A stretch of DNA of 64,000 nt from Candidatus Brocadiaceae bacterium. Its GTDB lineage: Bacteria; Planctomycetota; Brocadiia; SM23-32. The stretch lies in the NCBI GenBank assembly GCA_012728835.1, contig JAAYEJ010000012.1, forward strand, positions 59,207 through 123,206, given 5' to 3'. Below the pieces are notes generated by a model. It was not told the origin of the DNA and did not search any database. It worked only from the letters and a program-made list of their open reading frames with translations. Positions 33,394-42,929 of this stretch are shown here, in pieces (within the stretch, counting starts at the first letter, position 1; each line of letters starts with the position of its first letter). The translations under genes and the position numbers were made by a program.

Positions 33394-34107
33394 ATGATGC
33401 GCATGCACGGTGGCTGGGCGGTTCTGGGAGCGTGCCTGGCGGTTCTGATCGTGAGTTGCGGGTGCAAGAAGGCCGAGACGCCTCCGGCGGGGGGCGCGGC
33501 CGCGGCCGCCGAGCCGGCCGTCGAGCCGGCCGCCGAGCCGGCGGCGGCCGCCGAGGCCGAGACGCCGGCGGTGGCCGAGGCGGAGCTTCTGGCCCGCCTG
33601 GAGACGTCCATGGGCGCCATCGTTCTGAGACTGGAGGAGGCGAGGGCGCCGAACACGGTGGCGAACTTCGTCCATCTGGCCTCCAGCGGCTTCTACGACG
33701 GCGTGATCTTCCATCGGGTGGTGCGAGGGTTCGTGATTCAGGGCGGATGCCCGGAGGGTTCGGGGCGGGGCGGTCCCGGATGGCGCATTGCCGACGAGTT
33801 TCATCCGCAACTGCGGCACCTGCGCGTCGGTGTGCTCTCGATGGCGAACTCGGGGCCGAATACGGGCGGGTCGCAGTTCTTCATCACCCTGGCGCCGACG
33901 CCGCACCTGGACAGGCGCCACGCCGTGTTCGGGCAGGTCGTGGACGGCTTCGACGTGCTGGAGGCCATCGGCGCCCTCGGGGTGGGGGCCAATGACCGGC
34001 CGCTGCAGCCCCCGACGATCGAGCGGATCGTCCTCACGCGCGACGGGGCGGAGCTGACCGGTGTCCAGCCGAAGCCGGAGACGCTCCAGGGCCCGGCGAG
34101 GCCATAG
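33394..34107 (+). CDS. Lipoprotein cyclophilin (peptidyl-prolyl isomerase)
   Basis: The 237-residue precursor has a lipoprotein signal with lipobox LIVSC, an Ala/Glu/Pro-rich linker (about 30-65) and a cyclophilin domain. The core is clear: FVHLASSGFYDGVIFHRVVRGFVIQGG, then LSMANSGPNTGGSQFFIT and HLDRRHAVFGQVVDG. The active-site Arg (FHRV) and the QFFIT segment are present, so cis-trans proline isomerase activity in the periplasm is likely. A terminator follows at 34220. Confidence 0.88.
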   Translation: MMRMHGGWAVLGACLAVLIVSCGCKKAETPPAGGAAAAAEPAVEPAAEPAAAAEAETPAVAEAELLARLETSMGAIVLRLEEARAPNTVANFVHLASSGFYDGVIFHRVVRGFVIQGGCPEGSGRGGPGWRIADEFHPQLRHLRVGVLSMANSGPNTGGSQFFITLAPTPHLDRRHAVFGQVVDGFDVLEAIGALGVGANDRPLQPPTIERIVLTRDGAELTGVQPKPETLQGPARP

Positions 34108-34219
34108 CTGGGGGGGCCACACCGCCGCCGCGGGGCCGCCTTCGGCCCCTTGCGGCCCGTTCCCGGGCGGGAGCCTCACTTGACTTCCGTCCGCGCGATC
34201 GAGTAGCCTGTCCGGGGTA

Positions 34220-34244
34220 GAGGGACACGATGTCCCTCGTTTTT
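34220..34244 (+). terminator. Rho-independent terminator
   Basis: GAGGGACA (34220-34227) pairs perfectly with TGTCCCTC (34231-34238) around a CGA loop and is followed by GTTTTT. It separates the cyclophilin gene from tig. Confidence 0.82.
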
Positions 34245-34295
34245 GTCTCAGGGGTCTGTGCCCTTCAGAGGGTTTGCCCAGACAGGTGTTTTCCC

Positions 34296-35732
34296 ATGCC
34301 GGATGAACGAGACCAGGCGTCCGAGGCCGCCAAGGCGGCGACTGTCGGAGAGGCGGCCGAAGACGGACTGCGCGTTGCGGTGGAGCGGGTCGGGCCCGCC
34401 GAGTGTACGATCCGCATCGAGGCGGAGGTCGCCTACCTGCGCGAGCGCTACCAGAAGGAACTGACCGCGCTGCAGGCCGAGGTGGCCCTGCCCGGATTCC
34501 GCAAGGGGAAGGCCCCGGCGGGGCTCGTGGAACGTCGCATGGGCAGCACGCTGCGCAGCGACCTCGTCTCGTCGGTCGTGTCCGAAGCCTATGACAAGGC
34601 GGTGGAGGAGCACGACCTGGAGGTGGTGGGCCACACGGACGAGCCGGACCTGGACGCGCTGTCCTGGGAGCCCGGCCAGCCGATCGAGGTCGAGTACCGA
34701 TGTGAGGTCCTGCCGCAGGTCGAGCTGGACGAGCAGCAGTACAAGGGGCTGGAGGCGGAGGTTCCGGCGTTCGCGGTGACCGACGAGATGTTCGCCGACG
34801 GCATGGAGCGGTTTGCCCGCCAGTTCAGCACATTTGAGGAGGCCGAAGGTGCCGTCGACTGGGATGACTACGTCGAGGCCGACGTCTCGGTGGCCGGCGT
34901 CGACTGGACGGAGCGGATCGGCTTCCACCCCCGCTCGGAGCGGATCGGGCCTTTTGCGGTCGAGGGGATGAAGGGCGCCCTGGCGGATGCGAAGGTCGGC
35001 GACACGGTGGAGGTGGATGCCGAGCTTCAGGAGGATGCGGCGGGCGCGCGGCCGGAACTGGAGGAGCTGGTCGGCCGGTCGGTGAAGCTCAGCGTGGCGC
35101 TGCAGGTCGCCATGCGCCGGAAGGTGCCGGCGCTGGACGACGAACTGGCCCGGAAGATCGGGATGGAATCGGTTGCCGACGTCGAAGCGGTCGTGCGCGA
35201 CCGGCTGGAGGAGTCGGTCAAGGAGGAGACGGAGCGCGCCACGCGCGACGCCGTCTGCGACGCCCTCCTCCGGTCGGTGGACGTCGAGCTGCCGTCCGGT
35301 CTGGTCGACCGCGCGGCGGCGAACGAGAACCTGCGGCTGCTCCTGCGCCTGCTGCGCGCGGGCGTGCCGCGGGAGGAAGCGGAACGCCGGGCCCGCGCCG
35401 GGCGCGAGCGGCAGCGGGACGTGGTGGAGCAGCGGCTGAAGGTCAGCTACCTGCTGCGCCAGGTGGCGGAGAGGGAGCGCATCATCGTCACCGAGTCCGA
35501 GGTGGACAGCCAGGTGCGGGCCTTCGCGTCGCGGCAGGGCTGGCGTGAGGAGCGGGCCCGCAGCTACATGGAGGAGCGCGGGATGGTGCGCGAGCTGCGC
35601 GCCGACATGCGGGAGAGCCGGACCATCGACTTCCTGATCGAGCATGCCCGGATCAGGGAGGTCGCGCAGGCCGAGTCTGCGGGGCGGCACGGCGAACCGG
35701 AGTCCGAGAAGGGAACCGGCGCCGAGGAGTGA
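34296..35732 (+). CDS. tig: Trigger factor
   Basis: The 478-residue protein binds nascent chains at the ribosome exit and has prolyl isomerase and chaperone domains. The ribosome-binding signature GFRKGKAP is present near residue 70. A diverged FKBP-like middle (about 185-275) and a long helical C-terminal arm domain follow. ATG 34296 is preferred over the upstream ATG 34230, which lies in the terminator loop region. tig, clpP and clpX form the common proteostasis cluster, with 34- and 45-base gaps. Confidence 0.9.
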   Translation: MPDERDQASEAAKAATVGEAAEDGLRVAVERVGPAECTIRIEAEVAYLRERYQKELTALQAEVALPGFRKGKAPAGLVERRMGSTLRSDLVSSVVSEAYDKAVEEHDLEVVGHTDEPDLDALSWEPGQPIEVEYRCEVLPQVELDEQQYKGLEAEVPAFAVTDEMFADGMERFARQFSTFEEAEGAVDWDDYVEADVSVAGVDWTERIGFHPRSERIGPFAVEGMKGALADAKVGDTVEVDAELQEDAAGARPELEELVGRSVKLSVALQVAMRRKVPALDDELARKIGMESVADVEAVVRDRLEESVKEETERATRDAVCDALLRSVDVELPSGLVDRAAANENLRLLLRLLRAGVPREEAERRARAGRERQRDVVEQRLKVSYLLRQVAERERIIVTESEVDSQVRAFASRQGWREERARSYMEERGMVRELRADMRESRTIDFLIEHARIREVAQAESAGRHGEPESEKGTGAEE

Positions 35733-35766
35733 ACGCGCATACGCGCATGGCGGCGGAGAGGGCCAG

Positions 35767-36411
35767 ATGAGAGCAACGAACGATCTGCCGAGCGACGGAC
35801 ACGGCCTGCACGCGTACAATGCGGCGATCGTGCCGACGGTCATCAGGAAGACGGCCCAGGGCGAGCGCGGCTACGACATCTTCTCCCGCCTGCTGGAAGA
35901 CCGCGTCATCTTCATCGGCACGCCGGTCAACGACCTGGTTGCCAACCTGACCGTGGCGCAGTTGCTCTTCCTGGAGAGCGAGAACAAGAAGCAGGACGTC
36001 CACGTCTACATCCACTCGCCGGGCGGACTGATCACCAGTGGGCTGGCGATCTACGACACGATGCAGTTGATCAAGTGCGAGGTGGCCACGTACGTGGTCG
36101 GCCACGCGTTCAGCATGGCGGCCGTGCTGCTGGCCGGCGGCACGAAAGGGAAGCGGTTCGCGTTGCCCCATTCGCGCGTCATGCTGCACCAGCCGTTCGG
36201 CGACATGGAAGGGACGGCGGCCGACATCAGCATCCACGCCGAAGAGATGATCAAGATGCGGCAGTGGATCAACGAGATCCTGGCGAAGCACACGGGGCAG
36301 CCGCTCGAACGAGTCGAGAAGGACGCCGATCGGGAGTTCTACATGTCGGCCGATGATGCGAAGGCCTACGGCCTGGTCGACGAGATACTCCACTCAAGCG
36401 CCGGCGACTGA
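35767..36411 (+). CDS. clpP: ATP-dependent Clp protease proteolytic subunit
   Basis: The 214-residue S14 serine peptidase forms the barrel of ClpXP. The catalytic Ser lies in [11 protein letters not shown] (usually GQAASMGA), the His in [11 protein letters not shown] and the Asp in [10 protein letters not shown]. The N-terminal tract [27 protein letters not shown] is typical. The Phe and Ala replacing Ala and Gly beside the Ser are mild variations. clpX follows directly, indicating one operon. Confidence 0.95.
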   Translation: MRATNDLPSDGHGLHAYNAAIVPTVIRKTAQGERGYDIFSRLLEDRVIFIGTPVNDLVANLTVAQLLFLESENKKQDVHVYIHSPGGLITSGLAIYDTMQLIKCEVATYVVGHAFSMAAVLLAGGTKGKRFALPHSRVMLHQPFGDMEGTAADISIHAEEMIKMRQWINEILAKHTGQPLERVEKDADREFYMSADDAKAYGLVDEILHSSAGD

Positions 36412-36418
36412 GGCGCGT

Positions 36419-36438
36419 CCTCCCCCCCGGGGGGGAGG
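36419..36438. repeat. Perfect G/C palindrome between clpP and clpX
   Basis: CCTCCCCCCCGGGGGGGAGG is a 20-base perfect palindrome in the 45-base gap. It could form an intercistronic stem affecting clpX expression. A very similar motif sits inside the gene at 28089 (about 29129-29149), so it may be a REP-type insertion. Confidence 0.5.
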
Positions 36439-36456
36439 GGCGACAGAGAGGGACAC

Positions 36457-37698
36457 ATGCCGAAAGACCGCGACAGTCACAAAGAGGCCTGCTCCTTCTG
36501 CGGCAAGAGCTACGATTCGGTCCAGCGGATGATCCACGCGGGGCACAACACCTTCATCTGTGCCGACTGCGTCGAGCTCTGCTACTCGATCATCAAGCAG
36601 GACTCCGTGCGGCCGGCGCAGCCTCGCCGCCGGATGCACGTCCCCACCCCGGCGGAGATCAAGCAGGGCCTCGACCAGTACGTGATCGGGCAGGATGTCG
36701 CCAAGAAGACCGTCGCCGTCTCCGTCCATAACCACTACAAGCGCCTGCTGCACGGCGAGGAAGAGGACGGGGTCGAACTGGAGAAGAGCAACGTCCTCCT
36801 GGTCGGCCCGTCCGGCGTGGGCAAGACGCTGATCGCGCGCGTGCTCGCCCGCACGCTCGACGTGCCGTTCGCCATTGCCGACGCCACCACCCTGACCGAG
36901 GCCGGCTACGTCGGCGAGGACGTGGAGAACGTGCTCCTGAAGCTCATCCAGGCGGCCGACTTCGACCTGGAGCGGGCCGAACAGGGCATCATCTACATCG
37001 ATGAGATCGACAAGCTGCGCAAGACCCATCACAACGTCAGCATCACGCGCGACGTCGGCGGCGAGGGCGTCCAGCAGGGGCTCCTGAAGATCCTGGAGGG
37101 CACCACGGCCAACGTGCCCCCCCAGGGCGGACGGAAGCATCCGGAGGAGAAGTACATCCAGATCGACACCCGCCGGATCCTGTTCATCTGCGGCGGCTCC
37201 TTCGACGGCATCCACGAGCTGGTGGCCAAGCGCACGAACCAGCAGATCATCGGCTTCGGCCGGGAGGGCGCGGACGACGAGGCGGACATCGGCGCCCTGC
37301 TGGCCCGCATCACCGAAGACGACCTGATCAAGTTCGGCATGATCCCCGAACTGGTCGGCCGGCTGCCCCTGGTCGCCCCGCTGATGCCGCTCGGCGAGGA
37401 CGAGTTGATGAGAATCCTCATCGAGCCGAAGAACGCGCTGGTGCGCCAGTATCAGAAGTACTTCGAGCTGGAGGAGGCGCACCTGGAGTTTTCCGAGGAC
37501 GGGCTGCGGGAGATCGCGCGGGCGGCCCTGGCGCGGGAGACCGGCGCGCGCGGGCTGCGGTCGGTCATGGAGCGGCTGATGCTGGATCCCCTCTTCAACC
37601 TGCCCTCGCGGCCCAAGGGGGCCACCTACATGGTCTCCAGGGATGTCGTGACCGGCGAGCAGCCGCTCCTGGAGCAGCGCAAGCGCAAGGGCGCCTGA
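36457..37698 (+). CDS. clpX: Clp protease ATP-binding subunit ClpX
   Basis: The 413-residue AAA+ unfoldase carries the N-terminal C4 zinc-binding domain (CSFCGKS ... CADCVELC), Walker A GPSGVGKT, Walker B IIYIDEIDK and a typical ClpX C-terminus (ETGARGLRSVMERLMLDPLFNLPS). The Gly-Tyr-Val-Gly pore loop (AGYVGEDVENVL) is present. It feeds unfolded substrates to ClpP, encoded just upstream. Confidence 0.96.
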   Translation: MPKDRDSHKEACSFCGKSYDSVQRMIHAGHNTFICADCVELCYSIIKQDSVRPAQPRRRMHVPTPAEIKQGLDQYVIGQDVAKKTVAVSVHNHYKRLLHGEEEDGVELEKSNVLLVGPSGVGKTLIARVLARTLDVPFAIADATTLTEAGYVGEDVENVLLKLIQAADFDLERAEQGIIYIDEIDKLRKTHHNVSITRDVGGEGVQQGLLKILEGTTANVPPQGGRKHPEEKYIQIDTRRILFICGGSFDGIHELVAKRTNQQIIGFGREGADDEADIGALLARITEDDLIKFGMIPELVGRLPLVAPLMPLGEDELMRILIEPKNALVRQYQKYFELEEAHLEFSEDGLREIARAALARETGARGLRSVMERLMLDPLFNLPSRPKGATYMVSRDVVTGEQPLLEQRKRKGA

Positions 37699-37811
37699 GG
37701 CCCCGCCCGGTCGGACCGGACCGGACCGGTGCGGTTGCGCGTTCGGCACGTGTGCGCTAAAGTGGGGGTTCTCTGTCGGCCGTTCCCGCGCCTTTACCCG
37801 GAGAGCCCGCC

Positions 37812-40124
37812 TTGGCGCCTCACGACTCCGTTCTGCCCGATTTCGAACCTCGGGACCTGACCTTCCCCGCGTTGCCCGCCTTCCGGTATTCCGGCGATCT
37901 GCGGCAGGAGATGGCTGCCGGCCGCCTGACCGCCGCCGATGCGCTCGACATGCTCGAATGGATGTTGAGCATCCGCGCCTTCGAGGAGATGATCGTCGCC
38001 CTCCGGATGCAGTCGTTCGCTCCCCTGCGGCAGATCGGCTTCCAGTACAGGGGGCCCACGCACCTGTCGGTCGGGCAGGAGGCGGCCAGCGTCGGCGCGT
38101 GCGCGGCCATCGGGTGCGACGACTACATCACCAGCACCCACCGGGGCCACGGCGACGCGATCGCCAAGGGCTACGTGGCCATTCGGCAGCGGAGCGACGA
38201 GCAGTTGCGCGGGTGGATCGGCACCGAGGAGGCGGCCTCCCTGCGTGGCGACGAGCTGCGCGAGGCGGCCAAGGCCGAGCACGTCTACCGCACCGCAGCC
38301 GAGTTGTTCGGCAAGGAGGACGGCTACTGCCGCGGGCGCGGGGGCGGCATGCACATCGCCGATTTCTCCAGCGGGCACCTGGGCGCGAACGCCATCGTCG
38401 GCGGCTCGCTCGGCATAGCCACCGGCGCGGCCCTGAGCTGCCGCTACCGCGCCGACGGCCGCGTCTGCCTCTGCCTGGCGGGCGACGGCGCCTACGCGAA
38501 CGGGATCGTGCTGGAGTCGCTCAACTTCGCCTCGATGGCGCAGTTCACCAATCCGTACTTCACGGGCCGGCCCTTCGGCCTGCCCGTTGTCTACGTCATC
38601 GTCAACAACCAGTACGGCATGACGGGCCGGCAGAAGGGCGAGGTGTCGGGCGTCGACTTCCTGGCCCGCCGCGCGGCCGGCTTCCACATGGAGGCGATGC
38701 GTGCCGAGGTGGTCAACGGCATGGACGTCCTGGCCGTCCGCGACGCCGTCTGCCGCGCCGCCGAGGTCGCGCGCAGCGGCGCCGGTCCGGTGCTGTGCGA
38801 GCTGGCCTGCTACCGGTACCACGGCCACAGCCTCAGCGACCCCCGCACGGAATACCGCGACAAGGAGGAGGAGAGCGCATGGCGGGCCCACGATCCCGTG
38901 CCGGCCTTCCGCCGGGAGGTCATCGCCGCCGGGGTCGCCGACGAGGAGCAGGTGCAGCGGCTGGAACGGGCCGTGGAGCGGCGCCATGAGGAGGCCGCCG
39001 TCCGCGCCGCCCGGGCGGCCGATCCACCGGCGTCCGAGGTCACCCGCTACGTCTTCTGCAAGGCCGAAGATCGGGCCGCCCCCCGGCCCGCCGAGGCGGT
39101 CGGGGGCCGGCCACCGCGCGCCGAGCGCAAGGACGGACGGATCACCTTCAAGGATGCCCTGCGCGAGGCCCTCGTCGAGGAGATGCTGCGCGATGAGCGC
39201 GTGATCGTCTACGGGGAGGACGTCGCCGACTACGGCGGCGCCTTCAAGGTCACCAAGGGGCTTCTGGAGGCCTTCGGGCGCCGCCGCGTCTTCAACACGG
39301 CCATCAGCGAGGCGGCCATCGTCGGCACGGCCGTCGGCGCGGCCATGACCGGCCTGCGCCCGGTCGTGGAGCTGATGTACAGCGATTTCGAGTTCCAGGC
39401 CGGCGATCAGCTCTTCAACCAGGCCGCCAAATGGCACTACATGAGCGGCGGGCAGACGACCGTGCCGCTGGTCGTGCGAAGCTCCGTGGGCGCCGGCAAG
39501 GGCTACGGCGGGCAGCACTCCCAGGCGCTCGAAGCGCATGCGACCCACACGCCGGGCCTCTGCGTGGTGTGCCCGTCCACCCCGCACGACGCCAAGGGCC
39601 TGCTGAAGAGCGCCATTCGCGACGAGAATCCCGTGCTCTTCGTGGAGTCGCAGGGGCTCTACAACGTCCGCGGAGAGGTCCCGGAGGACGATTACCTGGT
39701 CCCGATCGGCCGCGCCATCCTGCGGCGCCCCGGCCGCGACGTGACCATGGTCGGCTGGGGGCTGCTGGCACACCGGATGCTCGAGGCGGCCGACGTCCTG
39801 TCGGCCGAGCACGGCATCCGGGCCGAGCTGGTCGACCTGCGGAGCCTGATCCCGCTGGACATGGAGACGGTGCTGGCCTCCGTGCGCAAGACGGGCCGCT
39901 GCCTGGTGGCCTGCCAGGCGTGCCGCACCGGCAGCTTCACCGCCGAAGTCGCCGCCCGCATCCAGGAGGAGGCGTTCGACTACCTGGACGCGCCGGTGGC
40001 CCGGATCGGTTCCGCCGACGGCATTTCACCCCAGTCGGAAGTCCTGGAAAAGGCGTATCTGCCGGATGTGGAAAGCCTTGTGACGACTGCGCTCCGGCTC
40101 TGCCGGCGGGACGGCGCAGCGTAG
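37812..40124 (+). CDS. Fused 2-oxoacid dehydrogenase E1 (alpha-beta)
   Basis: The 770-residue protein joins a thiamine-diphosphate E1 alpha domain (about 45-395; THLSVGQEA, THRGHGDAIAKG, LAGDGAYANG ... VNNQYGM) to an E1 beta domain (about 440-765; ITFKDALREALVEEMLRDERVIVYGEDVADYGGAF). It should decarboxylate pyruvate, acetoin or a branched-chain 2-oxoacid and transfer the acyl group to an E2. No E2 or E3 gene lies in the window. Start is TTG 37812 after GGAGAG. The substrate cannot be told from sequence alone. Confidence 0.83.
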   Translation: MAPHDSVLPDFEPRDLTFPALPAFRYSGDLRQEMAAGRLTAADALDMLEWMLSIRAFEEMIVALRMQSFAPLRQIGFQYRGPTHLSVGQEAASVGACAAIGCDDYITSTHRGHGDAIAKGYVAIRQRSDEQLRGWIGTEEAASLRGDELREAAKAEHVYRTAAELFGKEDGYCRGRGGGMHIADFSSGHLGANAIVGGSLGIATGAALSCRYRADGRVCLCLAGDGAYANGIVLESLNFASMAQFTNPYFTGRPFGLPVVYVIVNNQYGMTGRQKGEVSGVDFLARRAAGFHMEAMRAEVVNGMDVLAVRDAVCRAAEVARSGAGPVLCELACYRYHGHSLSDPRTEYRDKEEESAWRAHDPVPAFRREVIAAGVADEEQVQRLERAVERRHEEAAVRAARAADPPASEVTRYVFCKAEDRAAPRPAEAVGGRPPRAERKDGRITFKDALREALVEEMLRDERVIVYGEDVADYGGAFKVTKGLLEAFGRRRVFNTAISEAAIVGTAVGAAMTGLRPVVELMYSDFEFQAGDQLFNQAAKWHYMSGGQTTVPLVVRSSVGAGKGYGGQHSQALEAHATHTPGLCVVCPSTPHDAKGLLKSAIRDENPVLFVESQGLYNVRGEVPEDDYLVPIGRAILRRPGRDVTMVGWGLLAHRMLEAADVLSAEHGIRAELVDLRSLIPLDMETVLASVRKTGRCLVACQACRTGSFTAEVAARIQEEAFDYLDAPVARIGSADGISPQSEVLEKAYLPDVESLVTTALRLCRRDGAA

Positions 40125-40143
40125 CTCCGGGAAGGAGGGCGCC

Positions 40144-40689
40144 GTGAGCAAGACGCGGCCCGATGGGGGTGGGGCGCCGTCGCCGGGCGCATGGCTCGTG
40201 GCGGCCGCGCGCGCCCATCGGGGGCTGACGTTTGGCCTGGTCGTGCTGGGCGCCGCAGCCGTCGGCCTGGCCGTGACGACCTTCTGGCCGGGCCGGGGGG
40301 CGCAGGCGACGCGGGTGCTGACCCGGGTGGCCGCCGCCCTGCGCGACGGCGATGCCGACGCCGCCATGGCACACGTCGCCCCCGGGTTCTCGATGGAGCA
40401 CCTGAGCCGACAGGACCTGCACGATGCGCTGCGTTCGGTCCTGCGCGACCGGCCCTTTGTCAAGGTCGGGCTGTCGGTGCGGGAAGTGGAGGCGTTCCAG
40501 GGCGCTGTGCATGCGACGGTGCACGCGACGGCCCGGCTGGACATGCACGGCTACGCGTGGGTGAGCAGAAGCGAGTGGCTCGTGACGCTGTCGGAGACGG
40601 ACGGCCGCTGGCTGATCTCCGGCATCCCGGCCGTGCACGTCGCGGGGCGGGGCCCGGTGGACCTGGCCGGGCTGCTTCGTTCCCGGTGA
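40144..40689 (+). CDS. Membrane-anchored NTF2-like hypothetical protein
   Basis: The 181-residue protein has one N-terminal membrane helix (about 29-48). A domain of about 130 residues follows with the alternation typical of NTF2-like folds (VLTRVAAALRDGDADAAMAHVAPGF ... WLVTLSETDGRWLISGI). GTG 40144 follows AAGGAGG. It lies 19 bases after the E1 gene, so the two may be cotranscribed. Function is unknown. Confidence 0.55.
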   Translation: MSKTRPDGGGAPSPGAWLVAAARAHRGLTFGLVVLGAAAVGLAVTTFWPGRGAQATRVLTRVAAALRDGDADAAMAHVAPGFSMEHLSRQDLHDALRSVLRDRPFVKVGLSVREVEAFQGAVHATVHATARLDMHGYAWVSRSEWLVTLSETDGRWLISGIPAVHVAGRGPVDLAGLLRSR

Positions 40690-40698
40690 CCGGCCCCC

Positions 40699-41541
40699 TC
40701 AGGAGTCCGCCGTGGCGCCGGCGGGCAGCATCAGGGAGACCGAATCGCCCTTCTCGCAGCCGAGCATCCGCGCGGCGGATCCGCCGTTGACGGCGACCTC
40801 GAGGTGTCCGCTGCTTCCGACCAGGGCCAGCAGTTCGCCGTCAGCCCCGTCGGCGTAGGTGGAGCGGATTCCGGGCACAAGGCGCCGCTTGACGCGGAGC
40901 TGCAACTGCTCGGGCGGACCGCCGAAGCTGCGGTCCAGCGTGGCCCGACGGATGTTCGTGATGAGGTTCCCGAAGTGGTCGATGTAGATGATCTCGCCGC
41001 GCAGGCTCCCGTCGGCACACCGCACGGGCCGGGGCAGGTGGAGTGACTCGAGGGCCTTGCGCGCGGGCCCCAGCTTCTGCGGCTCGACCCCTTCGGCAAG
41101 GTGCGCCGCCACCGGGGCGAAGACGTCCCGGCCGTGGAACGTCGCGCTCCGCTCCTTGAGGAAGTACTGCGTCTCGGTCACCTCGCGCAGTTCCTGGTAG
41201 CCCGTCGCCTCCGCAATGATGCTCAGCAGGCCGTTGTCGGGGGCCAGGAATGTCTGCCCCCCCTTGCGCATGCAGAGCACGGCCCGCTCGGAGCCCACCC
41301 CGGGGTCGACCACACAGACGAAGATCGCGTCGTCCGGGAAGTAGCGGTAGGCGGACGAAAGCACGAAGGCGGCCTCGGCCACGTCCTGCGGCATGATGTT
41401 GTGAGACAGATCGAGTATGTCCGCCTCCCGGCAGATCCGCCGCATCACGCCCTTCATGATGCCGACGTAGCTGTCCTTGTAGCCGAAGTCCGTCAGCAGG
41501 ACGATCGGCGGCGGAGCTTTGCCGAGACTGAAACGTGCCAT
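40699..41541 (-). CDS. SAM hydroxide adenosyltransferase (DUF62)
   Basis: The 280-residue protein matches the SAM-dependent chlorinase/fluorinase/hydroxide adenosyltransferase family: LLTDFGYKDSYVGIMKGVM, DLSHNIMPQDVAEAAFVL, FVCVVDPGVGSERAV and IIYIDHFGNLITNI. Most free-living bacteria encode the hydroxide type, which splits S-adenosylmethionine to adenosine and methionine. Nothing suggests a halide enzyme. ATG 41541 is chosen because homology starts there. Confidence 0.88.
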   Translation of the reverse strand: MARFSLGKAPPPIVLLTDFGYKDSYVGIMKGVMRRICREADILDLSHNIMPQDVAEAAFVLSSAYRYFPDDAIFVCVVDPGVGSERAVLCMRKGGQTFLAPDNGLLSIIAEATGYQELREVTETQYFLKERSATFHGRDVFAPVAAHLAEGVEPQKLGPARKALESLHLPRPVRCADGSLRGEIIYIDHFGNLITNIRRATLDRSFGGPPEQLQLRVKRRLVPGIRSTYADGADGELLALVGSSGHLEVAVNGGSAARMLGCEKGDSVSLMLPAGATADS

Positions 41542-41677
41542 GACCCGGATGCTCTTCCCATGTGTCTGTCGAAGGGCGCCCACCCACCCTACCGATTGTA
41601 GCGGCAGCTTCCCGAGGCATGCAAGTCCGCCGCGATGGTCCCGGCTGCCTGCCGCGCAGAATGACCGGGACGGGTGC

Positions 41678-41705
41678 TTGACACCGCGCCGGTGCATGGT
41701 AGAAT
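41678..41705 (+). promoter_or_regulatory. Promoter 1 upstream of the peroxiredoxin gene
   Basis: -35 TTGACA (41678-41683), a 16-base spacer and -10 TAGAAT (41700-41705). The sequence just downstream is unusually AT-rich (GAACAGTAATCATTC) and could be a regulator site. Confidence 0.6.
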
Positions 41706-41769
41706 GCTGTGTTGAGAACAGTAATCATTCGCGGATACCGGCGCGGGGGCGTCTGCGGCTCGACGAGGG

Positions 41770-41798
41770 TTGGCCTGGACGCCGGGGCGGTGTATAAT
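41770..41798 (+). promoter_or_regulatory. Promoter 2 upstream of the peroxiredoxin gene
   Basis: -35 TTGGCC (41770-41775), a 17-base spacer and a perfect -10 TATAAT (41793-41798). Transcription from here gives a leader of about 390 bases. Confidence 0.6.
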
Positions 41799-42193
41799 CG
41801 ACGTGAGAGCGTCGGGGCGGGTTGTGGGGGACGGCCTGCGGTGAACGCGCGCCGGACCCGACCGCAATCTCCGACGTCCCCGCTGAACCATCTTCGGCGG
41901 GGGGCCGCAGCCGGGAGGCGGAGGTCTGCGGCGGCCGGCTCAGGGGGTGCGGATTCCTTGAGCGGCCGGTAGGCTCCGGGGGACATCGCGTCATCGCCGG
42001 GGGATGGTCGCGGTGCCGTTGCCCGATCGGCGGGTGACGGGGCCATGGGAGCCGGTTGGGAAGCGAGTTCCACGAGTCCGTGTGTCTCCGCGGGAGTCGT
42101 GCGGACCGTACACGTCCATGCGTCCGGTGCGGCGTCCGTCGTGCGACGGGCGGCACGGAGGCGCACGTAGAGGAGGAGAGGGAGGATCAGAGA

Positions 42194-42883
42194 ATGTGTT
42201 GTGACGAAACGCAGGGCGGGCTGCCGCTGATCGGGGAGAAGGCGCCGGCGTTCACCGCCGAGACCACGCAGGGGACGATCCAGTTCCCGAAGGACTACGA
42301 GGGCAAGTGGGTGATCCTGTTCTCGCATCCGGCCGACTTCACACCCGTCTGCACGACGGAGTTCATGACGTTCGCCAGCATGGAGGAGGAGTTCAAGGCG
42401 CTCAACTGCGCGCTGATCGGCCTCTCGATCGACAGCACGCACAGCCACATCGCCTGGCTGCGCACGATCAAGGAGCGGATCGAGTACAAGGGGATGAAGA
42501 ACGTCGAGGTCAACTTCCCCGTCATCAGTGACCTGAAGATGGAAGTGGCCAAGGCCTACGGGATGCTGCAGCCGGGCGCCAGCGATACCGAGGCCGTCCG
42601 CGCCGTCTTCATCATGGACCCCGAGGCCAAGGTCAGGGCCATCCTCTACTACCCGCTCTCGAACGGCCGCAACATGCAGGAGATCAAGCGGCTGGTGCTC
42701 GCCATGCAGCACTCGGACAAGTACAAGATCGCCACGCCGGCCAACTGGCAGCCGGGCGACGACGTGATCGTGCCGCCCCCGGGGTCGTGTGGCGCGGCCA
42801 AGGAGCGGGTCGAGAAGGCGGGGGCCGACTACACGTGTCTCGACTGGTTCATGTGCCTGAAGAAGTGTCCGCATGGCAAGTGA
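42194..42883 (+). CDS. Peroxiredoxin (Prx6/1-Cys-like)
   Basis: The 229-residue protein reduces peroxides. The peroxidatic Cys is in HPADFTPVCTTEF, with the supporting Thr and a later Arg (LRTIKERIEY region). Length and the C-terminal arm (ANWQPGDDVIVPPP) fit the Prx6/AhpC-TSA long form. The extra C-terminal cysteines (SCGAAK, YTCLDWFMCLKKC) could serve as resolving residues. ATG 42194 follows AGGGAGGATC. It is followed by ferritin after 46 bases, a sensible oxidative-stress and iron pairing. Confidence 0.92.
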   Translation: MCCDETQGGLPLIGEKAPAFTAETTQGTIQFPKDYEGKWVILFSHPADFTPVCTTEFMTFASMEEEFKALNCALIGLSIDSTHSHIAWLRTIKERIEYKGMKNVEVNFPVISDLKMEVAKAYGMLQPGASDTEAVRAVFIMDPEAKVRAILYYPLSNGRNMQEIKRLVLAMQHSDKYKIATPANWQPGDDVIVPPPGSCGAAKERVEKAGADYTCLDWFMCLKKCPHGK

Positions 42884-42929
42884 CCGAGGCGTCTGACCGA
42901 CCAAACCCCGACGTGGAAGGAGTGGCTCC

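Larger units (their letters stand above)
41542..42193. other. Long spacer and 5' leader of the peroxiredoxin gene
   Basis: No gene is supported in these 652 bases. They hold two tandem plus-strand promoters and, after the second, about 390 bases of very GC-rich leader with many possible stems. I recognised no known riboswitch. Short frames inside have shadow-like composition. Confidence 0.5.

Noticed and set aside
37712..37729. CGGAC tandem repeat after clpX
   Set aside because: Only three units in a GC-rich spacer; too short to call a repeat array.
40699..41541. SAM-dependent halogenase (chlorinase/fluorinase)
   Set aside because: Halogenating members are rare and need specific loops not visible here. 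The hydroxide type is the common bacterial form.
41805..42193. Known riboswitch (cobalamin, TPP, SAM) in the peroxiredoxin leader
   Set aside because: None of the conserved core motifs could be found by eye, so no class is claimed.
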